Shown here piece by piece: positions 54,978 through 64,000 of a stretch of 64,000 nt of DNA. The position numbers and the translations under genes were made by a program. A model generated the notes under the pieces. That model was not told the DNA's origin, made no database searches, and was given only the letters and a program-made list of their open reading frames with translations. Numbering within the stretch: the stretch's first letter is position 1; the number at the start of each line of letters is the position of its first letter. The stretch comes from Trichodelitschia bisporula (taxonomy: Eukaryota; Ascomycota; Dothideomycetes; Phaeotrichales; Phaeotrichaceae), in assembly GCA_010356995.1 (NCBI GenBank), contig ML996687.1, positions 1,831,148 through 1,895,147 on the forward strand, given 5' to 3'.

Positions 54978-57900
54978 CTACGCCTCCTCCAAATACATTC
55001 TAAACCGCGGATCCCCCTCCAACCCACACGCCCTAACCGCCTCATAACAACAAATCAACAACGCCGGAAACCTCACCGTCCAGTACCTTAAATACCCCGC
55101 CGGCAACTCGCCCACCCTCGCCTTGACATCCGCCGGCATATCCGCGTAATGGTTCTTCTTATTCCGCAGCGCGCGCAGCAAGTCCAGCATGCGGTCGCCC
55201 GTGTACTTGCGCTGCTTCCCCAGCGAATCGACGAACTTCTTGTCCAGCCTTTTCAAGAAATCGCCGCCGTGTACTTCGGACCCATAGGACTCGAGGGTTT
55301 GCAGGTCGGCGGAGGGCGGATCGCGCAGTTCGCGCTCCCAGTGGTCTGAGACGTCGCAGAGGAAGTTGAGGCGGGTTTGGGCGGACCAGAAGAAGGGGTG
55401 GTGCATTACTTGTTGAGCGGTAGGCCTGGTACATTAGTATAGGTTAGAGCACATGAGCAAAAAATACATACCGGTCCTCAGGCTTCGGCGCCACCATCCA
55501 TTGAATCAGGTGCATCGGCTCCCGGGCATCATCGCCCAGACTAGCAAGCCTGCTAAAGTTCGACAGACCGCGCTTAATGTTGATTTCGCGTTCAGCGTTC
55601 CACGCCTCGCCGTCCTCGGTGTCAAAGGGATGCGCGCCATTGGTGAGTACGTAGAAGAAAACGCAGCCCAGCGAAAAGATATCCACCGCCCGCTTGACCC
55701 CCTGCGCCACAGTCTCAGTCGAGGTAGCGCTGTCGTTAGCCGTGCCCGAGCCTTGACTCTCGGCGGCGTTCGTCGGCTTCCCAATCAGCTCCGGTGCCTT
55801 CCATCCAACAGTTCCAGCATTACCGGTTGTACCGACAAGCGTGCTCGCATTTTCGGGTAGCGTTCGGCAGAGTCCAAAGTCGGAAATGACAAAGCGAGGG
55901 CCGCCGCGATGGTTCTTCTTCGGGTAGGCGACGAGAATGTTCTGCGGCTTGATGTCGCGGTGGATGATGCGCAGGCTATGCAGGTGTGACAGGCCAGCTG
56001 CCAGTTGGTACAGCGCGCCAGGTACGTTCTTGTTGATCTCGTCGACAATAGTGATCTGCTCGGATGGTCGGGCGTCCCTCGACCCGCCGTCATGGTACAG
56101 GTCCCACAGACTGGCCTGGCACCGTTCGACCACAATGAAGAGGAAGTCGCGACCCTTTTGGTGACAAAAGTACCGAATCACATTCGGGTGGTCGTCGCTC
56201 TGCCGCAGTAGCGCCACCTCCTGCGATGCAAGGTCAAAATGCTGGACCAGCATGCGTTTGATGGCAACCTCGCGGCTCTGAAAGATGCCCTCGTACACGA
56301 CGGTGCCACCGCTGCCATAGCCGAGGATTCTACGTGGCGTAAATTTGAGATCGGGGTCCGCCTTATCGTCAAGCTCGACAACCGTGCCGTCGACAATGGC
56401 ACACCACTCGGGCTCGATAGACCGTGTCGAGACAATGCCCTCGGAGATGCGTTCAATCTCGCCGTCAATCTGCTCTTCATCGGCCTTGGCCTCGTCCTCC
56501 GACTTGGGCTTACGCTTTTTGCGTCCACCGCGCGTGCCACGGTGCGCTTTCTTCTTGCGGGGCGTTTCCGCCGCAGGATCGGCCTGATTGTCGCCCTCAG
56601 GGTCCGGAGTAGTGTCTGCTGATTCGGGACTGTCTGTGATATGTCCCTTGTCCGAGTCTTGCCCCTCCTCCTCTGGCATGGCAAAGTGCACCTTTCGTTC
56701 CAGTTTTAACTCGGGGACCGGGGTCTGCACCTCAGGAACGGCTGGCGCCACTGGCGTCGGGCGGACCTCCACATCCTTCGCACTGACAAGCACCTCCGAG
56801 GGTCGCGAAAAGGGGATTTTGTGGTTGAGGACGCTGGCCAGGATAACCGCTGCGAGGATCAGCGCCATGAGTTCTGCCCAGAAATTCTGGAACAGAAACG
56901 CGAAGCTCGAAAGAGGCGTACGGGGACCCGGGAGCAGCAGTTGTGGTGGCGGGGCCGGCAGCTCCGGCGTGATATCTTCCTCCTCTACTTCGTGCTGCAC
57001 GCCGTCAATGGTGAGAATGGTCCGCTTTGACTTGGGTTCGGTGAGCGAGTGCACGCCAACAAGACCGTCTTCGATGTCGCACTGCGGCTTGTCCCAGAAG
57101 CTGCCCTGGTTGGATTCGTAGCATTCGGCGTTCGAGGCGCCCTCTGTGACGAAGGGATAGCTCGCCTCAGACAGCGCATACCAGCTGCCAGACTCGGTGC
57201 GGTTGAGGAACACGCGTCCCATTTGCTTTTCATCAGGCACGTGGGCCATCGGCTGAGGTAGCAGGACGAGCGGCGTGTTTTTGGCATCGACGACGCCTGG
57301 TCCAGAGATAGGGCGAACCACATCGAACACACGGATTACGGGCGAGGACGAAAACTTTTTCTTATAGAGCGGTTTCTTCGTGTTGTCGTCCGTGTGTTGC
57401 AGGGCGACAATGCTGCCGTCGTAACGGGCGTAGATGTACAGATTGTCAAGACTCGACTGGTACTGGGCCATCAGATCGCGATCGCGGTTGTTGGGCGTCC
57501 ATTCGAAGTATTTTATCGTGCAGACGTGCTCCATGGTATCTTTGTCCTGGATGCCAATGGTGTACTCTGCCCGGCCGAGGTTGATGGTCTGGGTCGGCTC
57601 GCACTCGTCTCCCTCGAGATCCAGGGCGTTCATTTTGCGGCAGCTGCGGCCATCCATGACGCTCGAGCTGCCTGCACTAAAAAACTTCAGGGCCTCGCCG
57701 CTTGTTGCATTCAGGGTGAATAGCGAGTTGCGTTTCTCGGCCGTATAGACAAATGGCGATGTTTCATCCGCGTACGGTGACAGCTCCTCGGTGAGCTGCT
57801 TGACGGTTATGCCCATCCTCCGCAGTGCACCATCCGGGCCGCGGACATAGACGTACATGCTGCCATCCTGGTTCGGCTCGACGATCCACGTAAAGTCCTT

Positions 57901-58434
57901 CCAGTCCTCGACATCCGAATCGTTCTGTTTGTGGTACGAAATATCGACCATGGGCCTGCCAGTGTCGAAGCGCCACAATTCCTGGCCCGTAAGCCTGTCT
58001 CTGGCATAAAGTGAGCCATCAACCGTCGCCAAGAGGACTAATCTGTCAAACTCCCAGTCCTGCAGCTGTCGCGCGCGAGCACCGAGCACCGTGGACAAGC
58101 CATCGGAGGGTGCGGCTGCGAGGCGGGCAGGCTGGGGAATGGCTCGAACAGCAGCCAAGGAGTCTGCTGGAGCGATAGTCGCGACGGCGCGCTGGTTGTT
58201 CTTGTTGTTTTCCACAACAGGGGACGTGTGCTTTCCATTCCGGTATACAGTGTCGACGCGCACCGACTGCACGTCGTGAGGGGCTAGCGGTGTGAGGGGC
58301 CGCTGGAGCGCCGCGTTTTCCTGTGGGGAGATGCGGTGCTCGTTCGAAGGCGGTTGCTGCTGCCGAGCAACCGCCCCCACGATAGCAAAGAGGAGTACGG
58401 TGGTGACATGGAGTGGATTGAAAGCGTTTGGCAT
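54978..58434 (-). CDS. IRE1: IRE1 endoplasmic-reticulum stress sensor kinase/endoribonuclease
   Basis: Two exons, 55472-58434 and 54978-55425, 46-nt intron; 1136 aa. IRE1 spans the ER membrane, senses unfolded proteins in the lumen and splices the HAC1-type mRNA in the cytosol. Seen here: signal peptide (1-24); luminal beta-propeller-like region with LLATVDGSLYARDRLTGQEL; transmembrane helix at about 515-540; Lys/Arg-rich linker; protein kinase from about 700 (GYGSGGTVVYEG, AIKRML) with HRDIKPQN near 825 and SDFGL near 851; and the KEN RNase domain at the C-terminus (HPFFW...LRALRNKKNHYADMP...GYLRYWTVRFP). The intron sits in the conserved RPTAQQVMHHPFFW junction between kinase and RNase. Confidence 0.97.
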
Positions 58435-60228
58435 AATTCTAGTATGAAGACAAAGCCCGTCGCCGGCTCAGGGAGAGCCAGTGGCAGAGCATCAGCGGTA
58501 GGGAGCGGGAGAGGAGAGAGGGAGCAAAGTCGAGAGCACTGATGGCGGGGGTTTGAAGAGTTGATGAGATTAAACGTCGGTCTCGTTTCGTTTCTGGCGT
58601 TATTTGAGGATTGAGTCGGGTTGGGGTTTGGAGTGGGAGTGGAGGATTATGGAGGAGAGTGAGAGAGAGATGAAGTGCGGCAGTGACAGTGTGTGTGGCC
58701 CTCAGCGTATGAGCTGAGGTGAGCGCCGGAGGGAGCGAAGAGAACAAGGGTCGGGTTGCGGTCTTCGACCAATCAATTGCCACCCCCTGGCGTCGCGACA
58801 CGCACTGGTGCAGCCCTTTGCAGCGCTTGTGTGTGGAACTAAACGCTGGTATAAGGAGCTATGGAGTTGCTAGAGTGGAGTAGTATGCGGGGGTGGGGTT
58901 GGGGCGGATATAAAGTTTGGAATGGAGGCTGGTTTGGAGCAGAAAGCACAGGAGCAGGAGGAGCAGCGAGCGTGAGGATCGAAGACTTGATATGCGGGGG
59001 AAGTCGAAAAATGAGAAGTCGAAGAAGTGGAAGGCATTCCACCACCGCCCGCCCCCTTCTTCCATGCAAATCGCCCTGTCTTGAGTACAGAAAGGCCAAC
59101 AGCGGCTCGCCTGAGGGCCATGTCACCAACCATGACATACCTAAAATTCCTTTCTTGCAAATCAACCATAGTACAAACCCGCCTTCCGCCATCCTCCCCG
59201 CCTCCCGCTGGTACGTTTCACCGCACGACTCGAGACATCCATCTCGACTCAACCCCTCACTCGCCCATACCCACATTCAGCGACGTCCAAGCCTCGGCCT
59301 CGAAAAGCATGCCAACTCAGAAACGTCAGGCAGCCGTCGATTGCACCTTAGCGGGCGATCTTCCAGCTTCGATTAATCTATCGCGTGCGCTGCCCGCAAA
59401 ATTTGCAACGCCATTGCGAGGCATGCCCGGACGAGTGACCACAATCTATGGAAACAGCGTACAAAATCACTCTTCGCCACCCGTCAGGCACGGGAGTGCG
59501 GTGCGGGTGCGCCCGTTCGAGGCCGGCGCGTGCAACGGATATATCCGTGAGCGGTCGAGTTTAATCTATCCGCTTGCTAGTGTTTGCCGCAGTGGCGAGA
59601 GGCTGGTAGCAAGGTGGTACGTGGGATCTCATATCGAGCGGCGCGAAGATGAGGACTGTTTAATGCGGTCTGCGTTACATCAGTCTGTCGACGACGGGAC
59701 GACACTCGGTTTTCTGGGTGGTCGTTGATGAAGCTAGACGTCTGATCGAAGATAAGGTGGGAATGCTCTTGCGTCCTCTTTACGTCAGGACGAGATCGGT
59801 TTTCGATGACTTGCACGATGAAATGGAGATGTGCTCATGGACTGCCTGAAAAAGTCGTGGCCGCCCCGCTTACGCATCTTTACGGACGTGGCGGGCATGA
59901 TCTTTTAGGGTGCCTGTTGGCTAACACATGGTCTCGCAGGTGAAGCATATGCTGTCATTCCGTTGACGTCCGAGCAAGTCTCCACCGTACATCCATCCCA
60001 TCCGCTTTGAAACCAACACTTCCTCGAGTATTATCACACCTCAAGATCGTCCCCATATCGCCTGGTTGGACAAATAATCCCTCTTCAACCCGCCTGTGTT
60101 GGCTGGTTGGTCATTGTTGTTGGCTTGTCATTGGTGGGACGGCCCAACTTCATCCCTCGTCAAGTTGGGGAAGCACCGTGCTCCAAACCAACCCAACTAC
60201 GTCGAGATCACTCGATGCTGGGTCAAAC
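58435..60228. other. IRE1 promoter and intergenic region
   Basis: The first few hundred bases upstream of the IRE1 ATG form its leader and promoter, with GAGA-rich stretches on the plus strand (CT-rich on the IRE1 strand). Beyond that no gene is supported; the open plus-strand frame at 59027-59728 has no recognisable feature. Confidence 0.5.
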
Positions 60229-60376
60229 ACAGGATCTTCTACATCTCTTCCAAGCGTGTTCTATTGGGTTCATATCGGGCCAGTGCGCGGGCTAGCCAGA
60301 ATAATTGACTGGCCCACGTACTGGCCGAATATGAACCCAATCGAACACGGATGGTAAAGGTGTAGAAGATCCTGTA
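60229..60376. mobile_element. Palindrome of Tc1/mariner transposase tail (fragment 1)
   Basis: Two arms, 60229-60302 and 60303-60376, are inverted copies with no loop, about 80% alike. The plus arm reads DWPTYWPNMNPIEHGW, the third-Asp motif of Tc1/mariner DDE transposases; the minus arm reads TGPDMNPIEHAWKRCRRSC. Both are short relics of the transposase C-terminal region with no terminal inverted repeats visible. Not functional. Confidence 0.7.
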
Positions 60377-60479
60377 TAAAGACGATGAACCGTTCTCATT
60401 CCATCTCGGCCTGGCCATATGCCATACCGTTACAACTGGATCTGGGCGAGCGTTAGGGCCCGTCCGGTCAAGGTCGGGA

Positions 60480-60845
60480 TATGAGTCGACTCCTTATCCG
60501 ATCTCCATTGAAATGCGAAGCTGATTTTATCTCTAGGATGTCTAGAGGATTGCTTCCATCCGATAGATGCCAGGACGTAATCTTGCTTCTTGTAAGATCA
60601 TCGAGCTCTCGAAGGTCTTTATTTAATATCTCTTTGATTTTCTTCCAAACGTGCGCGATTGGCTTTCTTCCAGGCGAATGCGCGGGCAGGTCAATCATCC
60701 CGATTCCGTACCGCTCAATAAACCCCTTCGAGTTGCTACAAATCTCCGATTGACCCGCCCGCTCATTCGCCTGAAAGCAACCTCATCGAGCACGTGGAAG
60801 AAAATCAAAGAGATATTGAATAAAGACTTCCCGGAGCTCAATCTG
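60480..60845. mobile_element. Second palindrome of Tc1/mariner transposase tails
   Basis: The minus copy (60480-60707) reads MIDLPAHSPGRKPIAHVWKK and on through KEILNKDLRELDDLTRSK; the plus copy (60747-60845) reads IDPPAHSPESNLIEHV and, after loss of one base, WKKIKEILNKDFPEL. The arms pair over about 100 nt around a roughly 40-nt loop. This is a different transposase sequence from fragment 1, though the same Asp-Pro-Ala-His-Ser-Pro / Pro-Ile-Glu-His motif is used. Both copies are truncated relics. Confidence 0.75.
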
Positions 60846-60883
60846 GACAAGTCCGCCTTGACAGCCGACCTCTCATCAAACAA

Positions 60884-60890
60884 GCGGCTT

Positions 60891-60921
<31 letters not shown>

Positions 60922-60986
60922 CATTCAGTCGGAATTCGGCACACTGTGCTAATCTGAAGGTCACCCGTTCGATCCGGGTAAGCCGC
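60884..60986 (+). tRNA. tRNA-Phe (anticodon GAA) with 31-nt intron
   Basis: Acceptor stem GCGGCTT/AAGCCGC, A box TAGCTCAGTTGG, anticodon stem TCAGA/TCTGA with CTGAAG before the intron, T arm ACCCG-TTCGATC-CGGGT. The 31-nt intron lies after position 37 and contains ATTCAG, which can pair with the anticodon as eukaryotic tRNA introns do. A T5 terminator follows within 10 nt. It starts only about 40 bp after the second transposase palindrome. Confidence 0.94.
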
Positions 60987-61651
60987 AACCCTTTTTGCTC
61001 TCTTTGCTTTTGGGACCGGAGTGGAAGGGCTAGGGAGGGAGCTGGATGAAAACGTAGAGACGAGAAGATTTTTTTTGGGCCGGGGATGCCTTGTGTTCAT
61101 TATCAGGAGCTTGGGCCGCGTGTACAGGGCACCTTGAGGATCTGCTGGCCGGTTGGCATGTTCGGCTCACGATGTATGTTGCAAGAGGAGGAGGAGTGGT
61201 AGTGAGGCTGGGATATAGACTGAGCCTGAATCACATATATTCCCGAGAAAGCAATCGGACCAAAGTTCCTCTTATACTCGAATCATCTCTCCCATGCTCC
61301 GTTCGTCTACACCCCGCCCTTAACCACCTGTCGCTTCTCCAACCACATACCAACCAAAACCTCACCATCAGCATATCGTCAAAAGCATCAGTAGTAGCAC
61401 CACGCACATCCATTATGAAAAAAGCCTCATACACCTCCCACAATTACCCTCCAACCCTCCAACCCCCCTCCCCAAAACGCAAAAAGGGTGTACGAAGGCA
61501 GCACAAGCAAGCCCTCCACCACAGAATATACAACTGCGCCCTGCGCCCTCCCCCAAACATTACCCCCTTCATCTCATCCCATCAGTCCCACCCCATCATC
61601 CCCATCCCCTCATCCTAATCATCATCCCCCCCCCCCTACTCCTCCCTAACT
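60987..61651. other. Spacer downstream of tRNA-Phe
   Basis: Holds the Pol III terminator at 60991-60996 and the 3' UTR of the following minus-strand gene. Nothing else seen. Confidence 0.6.
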
Positions 61652-61861
61652 TCAACCCAGCCTCGCCGCCCTCGCCTGTTTTCTCGCCTGCAACTTCTTG
61701 TACATAAACAAGCTGCCGAGCAAGAGGGCAATGGCGCCGACAATGGCAAACACGAGGATGACGCCCGGCTCGCGCGCGGCCCAGTTCTTCTTGCGCTTTT
61801 CCAGGAGATGGAGTGTTTCGGCGGCGCGCGGCATGAGGTGGGTGAGGGCGAGGGCGGGCAT
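61652..61861 (-). CDS. 69-aa single-pass membrane protein
   Basis: Single exon. The N-terminal third is amphipathic (TLHLLEKRKKNWAAREPG), followed by one hydrophobic helix (VILVFAIVGAIALLLGSLFM) and a strongly basic tail (YKKLQARKQARAARLG), so the C-terminus is probably cytosolic. The EKR-K-NWAAREPGVI block resembles small uncharacterised proteins I recall from other ascomycetes, which argues for a real gene despite its size. No catalytic motif. The upstream sequence in the same frame is proline/histidine repeats and is unlikely to be translated. Confidence 0.65.
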   Translation of the reverse strand: MPALALTHLMPRAAETLHLLEKRKKNWAAREPGVILVFAIVGAIALLLGSLFMYKKLQARKQARAARLG

Positions 61862-63896
61862 TGTTGTTGTGTGTGTGAGGGGTCTGCTGGTGTTATTGGG
61901 GTGTGATGGGGGGCGGGGGGAGGGACGTACGGTGTGTGTAGAGAGGTGGTGGTGGTAGTGAGGGTTGGAGAAGGTTGGAGAGGTTGGTGGTTGTGATAGT
62001 GGATGGATGCGATGGTGCTGGCGCGGCGTGAGCAAAGCAAAGCAAGAAGCACTCGAGCAGCGCAAGCGACGTATATCAAGCGATCCGAGTCTCTGCAAAA
62101 AAAAAAATCCTCAAGAACAAGAAACCCGTAGCAAGTAGCAACTACACCCGACCAGCCGCCGGCGGCCGGGCGCGCTATGGCACAGGGCAATCCCCGAGCG
62201 CGGCCGCGCGACAATTTGCATTGCTGCCAGAGACCTTCGCGTCGAGGACTGGTGTACTTTGTTCCGAGGGCCCCGTTGGTGAGAATCTCCGAGGGGAACG
62301 CGGTGCGGGATTTTGCGTGCCAGCCGATGACGACGGGTGGGGCGGGCGGAGGGGAAGGATTGGGGAGGGGAATTGGAGCTGGAGCTCGAGCTTAAGGAAA
62401 AGGTACTCACATCTAACAGCTCAATCCCTCAAACACAGGTAACAGCAGCAAGTACACAGTCAAAATCTCACGACAATCACAGTACCGTAGATGACGAGGT
62501 GAAGAGGTGAAGAAGAGGCGAGGAGGAAGAGAAGAATGCCGTCAGCCGGCCGGCCCCCCCAAGCTTCCCTCCCCTCCCGCGCCCTGTTGCCAACCTCCCA
62601 CCCTTCCCACCCCCACTGATTGGCGCGCGATTAGCTACTGCAGTCTCCACCGCCCTAGCCCTTCCGCGACGGGTGGGGCATGGGAATGGGAGCGCGAATT
62701 TTGCTTCCTACCGTGGTAAATCCGTACAGGTTCGCGGGTTCCGGGTCCCGGATGCCCGTTGCGGTACTCGTATGTGTGCCGGGTGTACCGCTCACGCGAG
62801 CAGCTCCAGCAGAAGGCAGAGCAGCAGCAGCAGCCGAAGAGCTCGACGGCCGCAATTGAGGCAGAGTTAGAGCACAGCGGTATCACGACTCATCCCCTCG
62901 CTCGGCGCAGAGCTCGCGACTCATAGCTGTAGCACACCCAGCCAGGCCAGGGCAGGGAAGGAAAACAGGCGTCGTCATTCCCCACCCAGGCCCGGTCCCA
63001 CCGGTACGAAGTTTACTTGCACTTACCCACCACTTCATTCCGCCTTTGCCAAATACCAACCCGCTTGCCAATTCCGGGCCAACACCGCGCGGGACATTTG
63101 CTCCAAGAGCGCGAATATACGTATTAGATCTAGCTACCTCGTACTCAGAGCCGTTACGAAGATGGAACCGCGGCAGAGACTCGGGTTGATGAGCAAGGCT
63201 GACCTCAGCGGCGCCGTCTGTGCGGTCCGCCCTGCCTGTGGTTGGGGGCAGTAGCTTGGCGGGATAAGCTTTTGAGGGCTGGGTGTGCATGTGCGCGCGG
63301 CCGTTGTTGTGTGGGTTTTTTTGGGAGGGGTTTTGTTTGCTTACCTCGTACTGTTCTGCTTGTAAGTATTGCGGCTTGTCTGCTTCGTTGGAGGGTGGTG
63401 GTGAGATGCGGATGTAGAGGATGATGTGATCGCGATCGTGGTGCCGTTTTGTCCCTTGGCGGCGTGGATGCTTATCTGCGCACGCTACGCTATTAAGCGT
63501 ACGGGAGCTTGTCGCTTGGCGTCCAACGGTCATCACGATGCGGCGCGGACTCGATATTCAATGCGCTTTGTTGATGATGTCAATCCCATATGCTTCGGTA
63601 GTACCATCCTACCCATCAACTACCACATCCCCCTCCAAGTCCTCCAAAAGCCATACCATCCATAAAAAACGCCAACCAGATATGCATCCACCACCACCCG
63701 CCCAAATTCCAGTCTCACAAAAAGCCAAAAAGCGCCAGATATATCGCCCTAAGATGCCGCTGCAGTCTGCTGGCCCGATCCGCAAAACCCAACCCAGCCT
63801 ACCCTTTTAAGACTCCAAAGCTGAAAACGCAAGCAAGAATACGAACTCCTAAAGTAAAACCCGTCACTCATCGCCCCCGATCCACTCTAAGCCCGG
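61862..63896. other. Intergenic region
   Basis: About 2 kb with no supportable gene. It includes the promoter of the 69-aa protein and, at the right, the 3' UTR of the gene ending at 63897. Purine-rich stretches lie near 62500-62540 and CAG-type trinucleotide runs near 62800-62840. Confidence 0.5.
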
Positions 63897-64000
63897 CTAC
63901 AACTCCTCCTCAACCTCCATCCCCTCCGCCTCCTCCGCCACTGTGGCCTCTGGACCTGCACTCCGCGTAGCGCAGTACTGGACAATGAGCCGCTCCAGAT
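63897..64000 (-). CDS. C-terminal end of a gene running past the window edge
   Basis: The minus strand is open from the window edge for 33 codons to a TAG, reading LERLIVQYCATRSAG and then a Glu-rich tail ending EVEEEL. The Leu-Glu-Arg helix followed by an acidic tail looks like a genuine protein C-terminus. The family cannot be told from so short a piece. Confidence 0.5.
   Translation of the reverse strand, partial: LERLIVQYCATRSAGPEATVAEEAEGMEVEEEL

Noticed and set aside
54446-55003. Plus-strand frame overlapping the IRE1 3' end
   Set aside because: Overlaps a firmly identified exon and shows no domain; only its start contains the dispersed repeat.
59027-59728. 233-codon plus-strand frame between IRE1 and the transposase relics
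   Set aside because: No domain, mixed composition, and other frames are open over the same stretch.

Overview
The window looks like nuclear DNA of a filamentous ascomycete (Pezizomycotina; the gene set fits Dothideomycetes, but the class is an inference). The evidence is split genes with short GT-AG introns of about 43-115 nt and CTAAC-type branch sites, pyrimidine-rich leaders, intron-bearing Pol III tRNA genes, an AA9 lytic polysaccharide monooxygenase, a fungal type-B carboxylesterase, a Zn2Cys6 regulator and an IRE1 kinase/RNase. Gene models were built by hand from reading frames and splice signals, so start codons and weak exons carry the most uncertainty.

Layout. 0-7 kb: a C2H2 transcription factor (3033-4841), an 85-bp poly(G) tract, and a four-helix membrane protein (5916-6918). 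7-10.6 kb: gene-poor, repeat-bearing DNA with a tRNA-like relic, a long imperfect hairpin, a 26-bp minisatellite and tRNA-Lys(UUU). 10.7-16 kb: secreted enzymes (carboxylesterase and AA9 LPMO) around a small Myb-like protein gene. 16.9-19.9 kb: a large SAM+PH domain protein on the minus strand. 19.9-30 kb: about 10 kb with no supportable gene. 30-38 kb: Zn2Cys6 regulator, an unrecognised 407-aa protein, tRNA-Lys(CUU) with an intron, a Myb-like/AT-hook protein and a 95-aa small secreted protein. 39-47 kb: a housekeeping block with mitochondrial methionyl-tRNA synthetase, a third Myb-like gene with broken frames, and a divergent pair SAD1 (splicing) / CCT2 (chaperonin). 47-54 kb: short membrane-type ORFs, then a divergent pair of L-serine/threonine dehydratase and a secreted M20 metallopeptidase, then a secreted DUF8021-like protein. 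55-64 kb: IRE1, two palindromes built from Tc1/mariner transposase tails, tRNA-Phe with an intron, a 69-aa single-pass membrane protein, and the 3' end of a gene running off the right edge.

Gene function. CCT2, SAD1, the mitochondrial MetRS and the tRNA genes are core expression and folding machinery. IRE1 is the sensor of the unfolded protein response, which supports secretion; the esterase, the AA9 enzyme, the M20 peptidase, the DUF8021-like protein and the 95-aa protein are all predicted secreted products. The peptidase and the dehydratase share a 479-bp divergent promoter and could act in sequence on peptide-derived amino acids; this is inference from position.

Points of most interest: mirrored transposase fragments beside tRNA-Phe; three short Myb-like proteins with charged tails in one 64-kb window; introns whose C-tract follows the 5' splice site directly, with poly(G) tracts shortly after several stop codons; two genes whose first coding exon is just the ATG. 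No clearly new multi-gene system was found.
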